Positions 17,613-25,800 of a DNA stretch of 64,000 nucleotides are shown here, in pieces. Position numbers and translations under genes: made by a program. Numbering within the stretch: the stretch's first letter is position 1; each line of letters opens with the position of its first letter. This DNA comes from JAPPHY01 sp034423135. GTDB lineage: Bacteria; Chloroflexota; Dehalococcoidia; Lucifugimonadales; UBA2985. The stretch is from contig DAOUJC010000021.1 in the NCBI GenBank assembly GCA_034423135.1, positions 1-64,000 of the forward strand, written 5' to 3'. The notes beneath the pieces are model-generated. The model saw nothing but the letters and a program-made list of their open reading frames with translations. It did not search any database and was not told the origin of the DNA.

Positions 17613-17715
17613 GTCATTCTGAGCGCAGCGAAGAATCCAAAGCACTCGCCCTCGCAGCAGCAGCAAAGCCGACCACATGCCCTGGATTCTTCGTCGCACC
17701 GCTCCTCAGAATGAC
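17613..17715. repeat. 103-bp MITE-like element, copy 1
   Basis: Terminal inverted repeats GTCATTCTGAG and CTCAGAATGAC, with subterminal GAAGAATCC and GGATTCTTC also inverted. A second copy of exactly the same length lies at 20187-20289. It has no coding capacity. Confidence 0.8.
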
Positions 17716-17740
17716 ACCCGACGACGCGTGCCACCGCCAC

Positions 17741-17766
17741 CGTCATTGCGGCGAAAGCCGCAATCC
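17741..17766. repeat. GTCATTGCGG palindrome (family D)
   Basis: CGTCATTGCGGCGAAAGCC then GCAATCC, directly followed by a family A copy. Confidence 0.7.
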
Positions 17767-17776
17767 AGTCCCTCCC

Positions 17777-17817
17777 GGCCCGCTCATCCTGAGCCCGTCG
17801 AAGGACATGCGCGGGCC
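17777..17817. repeat. REP-like palindrome (family A)
   Basis: GGCCCGCTCATCCT and AGGACATGCGCGGGCC arms around GAGCCCGTCGA. Confidence 0.75.
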
Positions 17818-17901
17818 ACCATCCCCCCAAACCAACAACCCCCGCCGCAGCCACGCACGACCGCACCGGGGACAGAAACCACCCACTCACTCGCCAAGCC
17901 G

Positions 17902-18147
17902 TCAGGCAAACACCCGAATATCCCTCTCCTCCATAAACCCACTCGCAGCAGCCCGGTCCCCCTCACACTCAAACACATCATCCAGGTCCACCCCCTCCGA
18001 CACGTACAAGAACGACGCCCACATCAGCTCGCCGCCCTCCCCGTAGCCCACGTATCGGCTCTCATCCAGCTGCACCGTACGCGCAGACACGCCCGCCCGC
18101 AGAGTCACGTGGATCGCATCCTCATCCTCATAATGTCGGCACTCCAT
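17902..18147 (-). CDS. DUF2283-like small protein
   Basis: An 81-residue protein with the DUF2283 pattern: an acidic start (YEDEDAIHVTLR), a central VGYGEGGELMWASFL and an acidic end. It follows the DUF4258-like gene by 11 bases. Such pairs occur as small two-gene modules resembling toxin-antitoxin loci, with the DUF2283 protein as the putative antitoxin; this role is inferred, not shown. Confidence 0.6.
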   Translation of the reverse strand: MECRHYEDEDAIHVTLRAGVSARTVQLDESRYVGYGEGGELMWASFLYVSEGVDLDDVFECEGDRAAASGFMEERDIRVFA

Positions 18148-18158
18148 AGCAGCCCCCC

Positions 18159-18416
18159 CTAAACAGCGTATACCGCAATCATCTCAGCAGTACCTGCGAA
18201 GACCGGGCCCATCAGCACCTTGATCGCCCTGCCATCCCGCGTCCGACCCCTACACCAAAGCTGTCCCGCCCTGCGACCAGGCCACGACTCCCGGTAGTTT
18301 CTCACCACCTCAATCGCCTCATTCAAGTCGATCCCCTGACCCGCCAGCAGCGCCTCCCTCACATAACGCCCAGCCAAAACCGATGCCGTCGCGTATGGAT
18401 TACCAGACAAAGCCAT
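18159..18416 (-). CDS. DUF4258-like small protein, putative toxin partner
   Basis: About 85 residues from ATG 18416 (an upstream start at 18464 would add 16 basic residues). The helix-then-sheet layout (DLNEAIEVVRNY, QLWCRGRTRDGRAIKVLMGP, EMIAVYAV) recalls DUF4258/RelE-like small RNases. It sits just upstream of the DUF2283-like gene and is surrounded by repeats, which fits a mobile stress module. Function is not established. Confidence 0.5.
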   Translation of the reverse strand: MALSGNPYATASVLAGRYVREALLAGQGIDLNEAIEVVRNYRESWPGRRAGQLWCRGRTRDGRAIKVLMGPVFAGTAEMIAVYAV

Positions 18417-18512
18417 AAATCGCCGCCCCCAGGCGCACCTAGCATACCACACCCGCCTCCCCAACAGTGACGACGTGTGCCACCTCCACCGTCATTCCCG
18501 CGCCTTTCCCTC

Positions 18513-18592
18513 CGTCATTCCTGCGAAAGCAGGAATCTATCACCCTTCCCTCCTCCTCCAGGTGCTAGACCCCCGCTTTCGCGGGGGTGACG
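18513..18592. repeat. 80-bp composite palindromic unit, copy 2
   Basis: Nearly identical to 17413-17492. The first hairpin is CCTGCGAAAGCAGG and the second CCCCGCTTTCGCGGGG, so both stems carry paired changes relative to copy 1. A truncated head (GTCATTCCCGCG) lies just upstream at 18491-18502. Confidence 0.75.
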
Positions 18593-18609
18593 ACGTGTGC
18601 CACCGTATC

Positions 18610-18634
18610 CGTCATTGCGGCGAAAGCCGCAATC
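18610..18634. repeat. GTCATTGCGG palindrome (family D)
   Basis: CGTCATTGCGGCGAAAGCC then GCAATC; followed 14 bases later by a family A copy, the same order as at 17741-17817 and 20313-20384. Confidence 0.7.
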
Positions 18635-18647
18635 CAGTCCATCCTCT

Positions 18648-18689
18648 CCGCCCGCTCAGGGTGAGCCTGTCGAACCACATGGGCGGGCC
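18648..18689. repeat. REP-like palindrome, swapped-stem variant (family A)
   Basis: CGCCCGCTCAGGGTGAGCC then TGTCGAACCACATGGGCGGG. CCT/AGG of the common form is replaced by GGT/ACC on both arms. Confidence 0.7.
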
Positions 18690-18722
18690 GAAGCCCCCCC
18701 ATTGGACGCATCCCCCATCCCC

Positions 18723-18734
18723 TGCTACCATAGT
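18723..18734 (+). promoter_or_regulatory. Possible extended -10 for a leaderless nhaA transcript
   Basis: TGCTACCATAGT ends six bases before the nhaA ATG. Read as CATAGT, the +1 falls on the A of ATG; no ribosome binding site is present. No -35 is evident. Confidence 0.4.
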
Positions 18735-18740
18735 CCCGCA

Positions 18741-20057
18741 ATGACAACCCCCAACATCGTCAAAGCCCTCAGACTCCCACTCCAAAGGTTCATCCGCACC
18801 GAGGAGACCGGCGCCGTCGTCCTCCTCCTCGCCGCCGCAGCAGCCCTCGCCCTCGCCAACTCACCCCTCTCCTCACAATACGCCGACCTCTGGCACACCA
18901 AAATCACCATAGACTTCCACATCCTCACCATCACAGAAGACCTCCAGCACATCGTCAACGACGGCCTCATGGCCCTCTTCTTCTTCGTCGTCGGCCTGGA
19001 GATCAAAAGAGAGCTAGTCCACGGCGAACTCTCCACCTTCAGGCGGGCCGCCCTGCCCGTAGTAGCGGCCATAGGCGGCATGGCGATACCGGCGCTCATC
19101 TACATCGCCTTCAATCCCACCGGCGAAGCGTCCCGCGGCTGGGGCATCCCCATGGCCACCGACATCGCATTCGCCCTCGGCGTCCTCGCCCTGCTCGGCA
19201 GACGACTGCCCCCAGAGCTGCGCGTCTTCCTCCTCGGCCTAGCCGTCTTCGACGACCTCGGCGCAATCGCCGTCATCGCAATCTTCTACGTCGACACCAT
19301 AAGCTGGCTGGACCTCACCCTCGCCCTCGCCACCTTCGCCGCAATGGGCGCCCTCGTTCGCATGGGATACCGCTCACCCATCCTCTACACCGGCCTCTTC
19401 TTCATCATGTGGCAGTTCTTCCTCCACTCCGGCGTCCACGCCACCCTCGCCGGAGTCCTCGCGGCGACCCTCGTGCCCGCCGGCGGCGGCGTAGACCGCG
19501 ACGAGTACGCCCGGCGAGTCCAGGCCCTCATCCGCGAGTTCCGACGCGCCACCACGCAGCACAAAGACGATGAAGCCCAGGCCATCGCCGAGGAAATCGA
19601 AAGGCTCAGCCGCGGCACGGAAGGCCCCATGGAGCGCCTGGAAAGCACCATTCACCCGTGGGTCAGCTTCCTGGTGCTGCCCATATTCGCGCTCGCCAAC
19701 GCCGGCATCACCTTCACGTCCGATACGGTGACCGCCGCCACCTCCAGCAACGTCACAATGGGCATAGCGGCCGGGCTGCTCGCCGGCAAGATCGTCGGCA
19801 TCGTCGGCTTCACCTGGCTCGCCCTCCGCATGAGGCTCGCAATACTGCCGCGGACTGTGACCTGGGCGCACATCCTGGGTGTAGCGGCCTTGTGCGGAAT
19901 GGGCTTCACCGTCTCGCTGTTCGTCTCCGCCATCGCCTTCAACGACGCAGACCTGGTGGACCAGGCCAAGATAGGCGTATTCGGCGCATCGCTCATCGCC
20001 GGCGCCGCCGGCTATCTCACCCTCCGCCTCGCCAGCCGCCCACCCCCACTCCCCTAA
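18741..20057 (+). CDS. nhaA: Na+/H+ antiporter NhaA
   Basis: A 438-residue, about 12-helix antiporter exchanging cytoplasmic Na+ for external H+. Hallmarks are GLEIKRELVHGELS, PMATDIAFALGVLALLGRRLP and the ion-binding FDDLGAIAVIAIFY with the paired aspartates. A charged loop of about 60 residues (VDRDEYARRVQALIREF to RLESTIHPW) separates the halves, as usual in the family. I start at ATG 18741, where conserved sequence begins; the 48 residues upstream in the same frame are encoded by repeats. No ribosome binding site is visible, which fits a leaderless mRNA. It is monocistronic and flanked by repeat clusters. Confidence 0.92.
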   Translation: MTTPNIVKALRLPLQRFIRTEETGAVVLLLAAAAALALANSPLSSQYADLWHTKITIDFHILTITEDLQHIVNDGLMALFFFVVGLEIKRELVHGELSTFRRAALPVVAAIGGMAIPALIYIAFNPTGEASRGWGIPMATDIAFALGVLALLGRRLPPELRVFLLGLAVFDDLGAIAVIAIFYVDTISWLDLTLALATFAAMGALVRMGYRSPILYTGLFFIMWQFFLHSGVHATLAGVLAATLVPAGGGVDRDEYARRVQALIREFRRATTQHKDDEAQAIAEEIERLSRGTEGPMERLESTIHPWVSFLVLPIFALANAGITFTSDTVTAATSSNVTMGIAAGLLAGKIVGIVGFTWLALRMRLAILPRTVTWAHILGVAALCGMGFTVSLFVSAIAFNDADLVDQAKIGVFGASLIAGAAGYLTLRLASRPPPLP

Positions 20058-20072
20058 GGCCTCTGTTATCCC

Positions 20073-20093
20073 CATTCCCGCGAAAGCGGGAAT
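20073..20093. repeat. Family B palindrome, C-G variant
   Basis: CATTCCCGCGAAAGCGGG then AATC. The preceding CGT is degenerate. Confidence 0.55.
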
Positions 20094-20099
20094 CCATCC

Positions 20100-20142
20100 C
20101 GGCCCGCTCATCCTGAGCCCCGTCGAAGGACATGGGCGGGCC
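20100..20142. repeat. REP-like palindrome (family A)
   Basis: GGCCCGCTCATCCTGAGCC then CCGTCGAAGGACATGGGCGG; one extra C in the loop. Confidence 0.7.
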
Positions 20143-20186
20143 ACATCCGCCGCCCACCACAATCACCCTGAGCCGCCACCCTCACT

Positions 20187-20289
20187 GTCATTCTGAGCGA
20201 AGCGAAGAATCCAAAACACTCACCCTCAGAACAGCAGCAAATCACGCCGCATGCCCTGGATTCTTCGTCGCACCGCTCCTCAGAATGAC
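20187..20289. repeat. 103-bp MITE-like element, copy 2
   Basis: Same ends, length and internal GGATTCTTCGTCGCACCG segment as 17613-17715, with scattered substitutions in the middle. Confidence 0.8.
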
Positions 20290-20312
20290 AGCCCAAGGAG
20301 TGCCGCCTCCTC

Positions 20313-20337
20313 CGTCATTGCGGCGCAAGCCGCAATC
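20313..20337. repeat. GTCATTGCGG palindrome (family D)
   Basis: CGTCATTGCGGCGCAAGCC then GCAATC, followed by a family A copy. Confidence 0.7.
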
Positions 20338-20343
20338 CATCCC

Positions 20344-20384
20344 GGCCCGCTCATGGTGAGCCCGTCGAACCATATGCGCGGGCC
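20344..20384. repeat. REP-like palindrome, swapped-stem variant (family A)
   Basis: GGCCCGCTCATGGTGAGCC then CGTCGAACCATATGCGCGGG; GGT pairs with ACC as at 18648-18689. Confidence 0.7.
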
Positions 20385-20388
20385 ACCA

Positions 20389-20431
20389 AATCCCTTCCCC
20401 CGTCTGCGGGAGAAGGCTAGGATGGGGGCCC
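20389..20431. repeat. G/C-run palindromic repeat (family F), copy 2
   Basis: AATCCCTTCCCCCGTCTGCG then GGAGAAGGCTAGGATGGG; near-copy of 11005-11046. Confidence 0.6.
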
Positions 20432-20438
20432 CCACCCC

Positions 20439-21068
20439 TCACCCCACCACCCTATACACCCACACCCGGTGCATCACCTCCGGCTCCCCCTTCGGCATCG
20501 GCTGAAACTCCTCCGTCCGATCCACCAGCTGCCACTTCCCCTGCACCTCCAACTCATCCTGCCTCTCGCGAAATCCGTTGTGCTCGTACACGTCCGGCCG
20601 CAGCGAAAACACGATGACCCCGTTCGGCCGCGTAACGCGCACAAGCTCATCCAGCGAGCTTGCCGGCGCGTGGCCCACCGTCAGCACGCCCACCGTGATC
20701 ACGGCGTCAAAGGAGCCGGTCTCGTAGTCCAGCGTCTCGCCCATCACCATCTGGTGAAAGTCCTCATAGACGCCCTTCTTGCGCGCCTCCTCCAACATCC
20801 CCTGCGAAAGGTCCATAGCGACCATGCGCTGATAGCCCATGCTCGACAGTATCTCGCCCACCAGCCCGGTGCCCGCGCCCGCGTCGAGTATTCGAGCGTC
20901 CCTGGGCACGTAGCCGGCCAGCACTTCCGCGGCCCTCCGCGGCGACTGATAGTCGAACTCCTCGGATAGATCGCTGTCGTAGTCCTTCGACCACTGGTCG
21001 TACCGCTCCTCAAGCTCTCGGTTGTCCCTGGAGGAGTATACCCACTGCACCCTGTTCTGGCCTGTCAT
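20439..21068 (-). CDS. Class I SAM-dependent methyltransferase
   Basis: A 209-residue Rossmann methyltransferase. Motif I is ILDAGAGTGLVGEIL, followed by MVAMDLSQGMLEEARKKG, the post-II acidic segment GSFDAVITVGVLTVGHAP and ELVRVTRPNGVIVFSLRP. It resembles the METTL27/Williams-Beuren-type group. The substrate is unknown. ATG 21068 is preferred because AAGGAG is six bases upstream; the ATG at 21074 abuts the Shine-Dalgarno. It lies 27 bases after another methyltransferase and is probably cotranscribed with it and panD. Confidence 0.8.
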   Translation of the reverse strand: MTGQNRVQWVYSSRDNRELEERYDQWSKDYDSDLSEEFDYQSPRRAAEVLAGYVPRDARILDAGAGTGLVGEILSSMGYQRMVAMDLSQGMLEEARKKGVYEDFHQMVMGETLDYETGSFDAVITVGVLTVGHAPASSLDELVRVTRPNGVIVFSLRPDVYEHNGFRERQDELEVQGKWQLVDRTEEFQPMPKGEPEVMHRVWVYRVVG

Positions 21069-21095
21069 AGCCATCTCCTTGAGATTAGGTATCGT

Positions 21096-21908
21096 CTACT
21101 TCTCGCACAGGTAGAATGCCCAGCCAAGCTCGCCGTTCTCCTGGGCTGCCGCCATCTGCTCATACGCGTAGGACAGCTCTGAGAACTTCTGGTCCCGCTC
21201 CCCCAGCGGCCGCGTGACGCGGGCCAGGTGCAGGTAGCTGGCGCGCAGGTGCTCCGACAGGTCGACGGCCTCCAGCACGCGGAAGCCCGTCTGCCTCAGC
21301 GCGTCCCCGTACGAGTCGAAGCTGAAGTCGGTATCGAAGTAGAGGCGCTCGTAGACGTACTTCCGCGCCGCCTCGCTGATGTCCGGCTTCGGCTTGACCA
21401 GGTCATCGAAGATGAAGCGGCCCCCGTCGGACAGCACCCTGTGCGCCTCCTGCAGAGCGGCCCGCTTGTCCGGGATGTGGTAGATGGTGGCCTGGCTCCA
21501 CACGTGGCTGAAGGCGCCATCCTCGAACGGCAGCGCCGTGGCGGACGCCTTCTCGAACCTGATGCGCTGCCTGAGCGGCTCCGGCGCTTCCTCCAGCGCC
21601 TGAACGGCGTTGTTGATGCGCACACCGCTGAGGTCTATGCCGACCACGCTGCACTCGCGGGTCCTGCTCAGCCACATGGCGGTGTTGCCGTTGCCGCAGC
21701 CTATGTCCAGCAGCGTGGAACCGGGGAGCAGCCCAGCCTTGTTCGCCATGAACTCGTTGAGGTTGGCACACGCCTTCAGGAAGTCCTGGCCGGTGCGCTC
21801 ATCGAACAGGCCCCAGTGCAGGCTGCCCTCCGTGTCCCAGAAGGAGCGATACGTTGCGTCTTCGGAGTCGTAGTAGGACTCCGTGACATCCTCAGTGTAC
21901 GAGTTCAT
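21096..21908 (-). CDS. SAM-dependent methyltransferase, small-molecule type
   Basis: A 270-residue class I enzyme. It has a YYDSEDATYRSFWDTEGSLHWG N-terminal cap, motif I LLDIGCGNGNTAMWL, then VVGIDLSGVRINNA and LPFEDGAFSHVWSQATIYHI. The cap and HIPDK region resemble phosphoethanolamine/sarcosine-type and ubiE-like small-molecule methyltransferases; the substrate is not identifiable. Its start overlaps the panD stop by 17 bases, suggesting translational coupling. Confidence 0.8.
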   Translation of the reverse strand: MNSYTEDVTESYYDSEDATYRSFWDTEGSLHWGLFDERTGQDFLKACANLNEFMANKAGLLPGSTLLDIGCGNGNTAMWLSRTRECSVVGIDLSGVRINNAVQALEEAPEPLRQRIRFEKASATALPFEDGAFSHVWSQATIYHIPDKRAALQEAHRVLSDGGRFIFDDLVKPKPDISEAARKYVYERLYFDTDFSFDSYGDALRQTGFRVLEAVDLSEHLRASYLHLARVTRPLGERDQKFSELSYAYEQMAAAQENGELGWAFYLCEK

Positions 21909-22263
21909 TCGCAGGAATCCCCTCCAGGTAGTCGACGAACCTGTTCTCTCGGTCGACCAGGATCATCCTCGGCTCTACCGGCTGGTCTGTGACCTCGAAG
22001 GAGAGAATGACCAGGCAGTCGCCGACTTCGCAGAGCCTCGCGCCCGCACCCTGCACCGATATCGTGCCGGACTCCGGCTCGCCTGCGATCGCATACGTCT
22101 CCCACCGGGCTCCGTTGGTGACGTTGCAGAGCATCACCCTCTCATACTCCCACATGCCCACCCTGTCCATCAGGGCCTTGTCGATTATTACGCTACCGAC
22201 GTATTCGGTGTTGGTTCCAGTGACCCATGCTCTGTGAATCTTGGCGTTGAGCACGATCTTCAT
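21892..22263 (-). CDS. panD: Aspartate 1-decarboxylase proenzyme
   Basis: This makes beta-alanine from aspartate for pantothenate/CoA synthesis. The 123-residue protein shows the PanD pattern: VLNAKIHRAWVT with the conserved basic residue, YVGS at the self-cleavage site (Gly-Ser gives the pyruvoyl group), VTNGARWETYAI, and DCLVILSF. ATG 22263 has GGAGGTG five bases upstream; an in-frame extension upstream is not PanD-like. It overlaps the downstream methyltransferase, an uncommon partner. Confidence 0.88.
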   Translation of the reverse strand: MKIVLNAKIHRAWVTGTNTEYVGSVIIDKALMDRVGMWEYERVMLCNVTNGARWETYAIAGEPESGTISVQGAGARLCEVGDCLVILSFEVTDQPVEPRMILVDRENRFVDYLEGIPANELVH

Positions 22264-22831
22264 GCACACCTCCATTAGCTTTTCAGGTCCTGTTGCTCCT
22301 TCGAGCGACGCGGTCACCCGAGGTTCGTCTGGCCTGGACGGCAGCATGAACGGACGTGCAGTGCGTATGCTGATGGGACGCGGATATAGCCTGTAGAGTG
22401 CGGCTTACCGGCAACCGGAGCGCGACCCGGCGCAGACGCGCGCGCTCGTACTCGTACCGGCCAGGGAGACTATACGAAAGGAGAATCCCCTAACTGACGG
22501 GGAGACACTAAGGATCGCAGGGCAGGGCGTATCTGTAGCGGCGTGAGTTGCTCGATGGCCACGATAGCTGGCACGACGGGCAAGTCGACAGGCAGTTGTG
22601 GCTTCTACCGCATTCTATCTGACGGAATTCAAAGCATCCTGCGTCAGAGGAACTTGGGAGCACCATCACGACTCCTTTGGAGTGTTGAAATCGTCAGTCT
22701 GACGTGTTCCGGTGGGTTCCTTCTCTACACGGCATACTATCAGCAGGTCACAGGCTTGTCAAATCGAGGCCTGACCTTCGCGCAGGCGTCGCTGCGCGCC
22801 TCGCGGGAATTCGACGCGCTCACGCCGGCTC
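22264..22831. other. Intergenic region without recognised gene
   Basis: 568 bases between panD and addA. A plus-strand open frame (from 22543) lacks a ribosome site and recognisable motifs and overlaps the end of addA. I see no tRNA, clear promoter or repeat family here. Confidence 0.5.
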
Positions 22832-25800
22832 TCAGGCCAGCACACTCTCGGCCGCGCTCACCGCCATTATTATGGCCGCATCCAAGTCCTCCAGCTTCTC
22901 TTCCCGCCTGGGCTGAAGGTAGAGAAAGACGACCTCCTTCACCGGCCTGCCACTGACCGCCTTCACGGCGTACGAGTAGGCCCCACCCTGCAGGCGGTAA
23001 CGCTCCACAGCGGCGGGCGCTTCGGCCTCGCTCACGGCGTCCGTCTTGTAGTCCACCACCACCATGCCGTCCGGCTCCTCGAAGAGCAGGTCTATGAACC
23101 CCTGCAGCGAGCCGCTCCCTATGGGCGCAGCAACCGGGACCTCCCGCCAGAAGCGACCCGACGCAACCGCTCGCTTGACGATGTCGCTGTCCACCGCAAC
23201 CTGTGCCAGGCGCGCCACCTCGGCCTCGCGTCCGTCTATGCCCTCCGCGGCGGCCTGCGCCCGGGCACGCTCAGCAAGCCCGTCGCCGGTCGAAAGGTCG
23301 ATGGACTGCAGCACTGCGTGGACAGCCCGGCCAACCGACGTGCCTGCCCTGCCCCTTCGCCACGGCTCGGCGTGCTCCTGCTCCGGCTTGTCCACATCGC
23401 CGTCCTGTTGCAGGCTCGTGGCAGCGGCATACGATGGACGGCTGAGGAACCTTATGAGCTCCTCGCGTTCCCGCTGCCATTGCTCCCAAGCCTCGACGGT
23501 GTGCACCGCCGCCACCTGCGGAGCTTCGGGTTCCGCAGGCTCCCGGTCTGCGACCTCCGGGAGCGCCGCCGCCAGCCCGACGGGCTGCCAGAGCTGTGGC
23601 GAGTCCTCCAGGTGGCTGGACATCACCCCGGCCATCGAGTTCTCGCCTCGCGTGTTGTCGGTCCGGCGAAGGCTGAGCACCAGGTGATCGCGTGCGCGGG
23701 TGGCAGCCACGTACATCAGGCGCACGTCCTCCGCCTGGGACATCAACTGTTCCCTGGCTCTCAGCTCATCGTAGCCCACGGTGGCAATCCGGTTCTGCTG
23801 CGATCCTACGCCAACCTCCACCCTGCCGCTGCTGCGATCGACGAGGACTTCGCCGACTCTAGTGCTGCGGTCGGCGTTGATGCCCGTCACCACGACCACA
23901 GGGAACTCCAGCCCCTTCGCGGCGTGAGCGGTCATCACCCGCACCGATTCCTCATCCGATTCCGGCACGGGCGACTCGGTGACCCGCGCCCCTTCCTCCA
24001 TCTGAGACTCTACCCACTGAATGAAGGCCCGCAGGGAGCCTCCACCGGCCGCGGTGAACTGCCATGCCCGCTCAACCATGAAGCGGTACCTGCGCCACTG
24101 CTCTCGCATCCTCGGGTGACCGGCGGCGGCTTCCATCAGCCGTCTCTCACGAACGAACCGGTCGATCAGATAGGCGGTGGACTGCCAGACGCGCTCCTCG
24201 TGGAAGCGACGAAGGACGGACAGCGCCTCCGCCACGGGGCCGGCTGCGCCATCAAGCGGAGCGGAGAGGGAATCAAACCTGCCTCCGTCTCTCACGTGCA
24301 GGAACAGGTCAACGTCTGAGCAGCCGAATGCCACAGAGCGGAGGGCGGCCACGGTGGCCACCTGGTCCGCCGGATCATCAATGGCCTTGAGGCAGTTCAG
24401 CAGGTCCCGAATCTCCTGCGTCTCAAACACAAGGGACGCGCTCTCCAGTCGATAGGGTACGTCCGCAGCCTCCAGCGCCCTCTCCAGCGCCGGCAGGCCC
24501 GTGCGCGCCGGCATGAGGATGCAGATGTCGGAGTACGTGGCAGCCCGATAGGTCTCCTGAGCCGCCTCGTCGGTGGCGTCACGGTTAAGGACCAGCCAGC
24601 CCTGATCGACGATCTGGTTCAGAAGCTCCGCGATCTCCGACGCTTCCTGCCGCCTGACGTCGTTGACCCGACCCTCGACGGCCTCGTTGCCCAGCGCCCA
24701 GACGCGGGGCCCAACGGCGCTGTCCGTGACTGCCTGCCACCGGGGTGACATCTCCTCGTAGTCGGCCTGCACGTACCGCTCGGCCTCGCCGGAGTCGCCC
24801 TCGCTCATCCAGCGCGCAAACAGGTGGTTCACCCAGTCCGTGACGGGACGTTGTGAGCGGAAGTTCTGCACGAGCTTGACGGTCTGCCCGCCGGCCTGCC
24901 GCATACGCTCCTGCATCTGCCGCATCTGCTCGACGTCAGCGCGCCGGAACCGGTAGATCGACTGCTTGGGGTCTCCCACTACGAACAGCTTGCCCTTCTC
25001 AGGCCGGATACCATCCCAAGAGGCGGGTCTCTCGGCGTCTACCGCGCCATCGGGGGCGTCCTCGGCCAGGAACATTGCTATCTCCGCCTGGATGGGGTCG
25101 GTGTCCTGCGACTCGTCGATCATGAGGTGGGTGAACCTGCGGCGGAAGTGATCGCGCACGTCCACGCGGTCGCGCAGCAAGTCCCTTGCCCAGACCAGCA
25201 GATCGTGGAAGTCGGCTCTGCCATCCGCACGCCGCCGCTCGGCGTAATCGAGCGCGAAATCTCGCAGCTCGCGAAGGATGTGGACAAAGGCATACCTCAG
25301 TGCCCCTTCCAGCTCCGCTGACACGTTGTCGTTGAGTGCTCCCAGCTGCTCCTTTAAGGATGAGCAGGCGTTCCTGCGCGTTTCTGGGTCGGTTTCCCAG
25401 TCTGACTGCCTGCCCCTGCTCTGCTTCAGAGGCAAGAGCTTGGACAGCAGCCGGTATGAGGTGACAGAACCGGCCTCGGCCTCAGACAGGCGGTTCAGCG
25501 TGCCGCGCTTGGCCTGTACGTGGTTGAAGAGCGCATCCTCACTCCCGAGCCGAGAGAACCCGCAGAGCCTCTCCACTCGCGGCCACTGTTCAAGCACGGC
25601 ACGGGAGGCATCCCCCTGCGGCGTCGCGCCGGCCTCGAAGTCCACACCTCTGAGGTCGTCGTAGTTCTCATGGAATGCCCGCGCTACCTGCTTGAGACGC
25701 TGCAGTGACAGACCGAGGCTCAGCGCGATGGACAGGTGAGGGGCGAGAGCGGAGCCGGTCTCCAGGACGCCGTCCAGCCACTCCTCCCACGCCTCATCGA

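Larger units (their letters stand above)
17076..17901. other. Repeat-filled intergenic region
   Basis: About 826 bases with no convincing gene. Open frames here are built from the repeats themselves. It holds families A, B, D, F-like, an 80-bp composite unit and a 103-bp MITE-like element, itemised separately. Confidence 0.8.

Noticed and set aside
17160..18750. CRISPR array
   Set aside because: The repeats are palindromic, of several families and irregularly spaced, with no unique equal-length spacers and no cas genes.
22543..22956. Plus-strand frame between panD and addA
   Set aside because: No ribosome site, no motif, and it runs into the 3' end of addA on the other strand.
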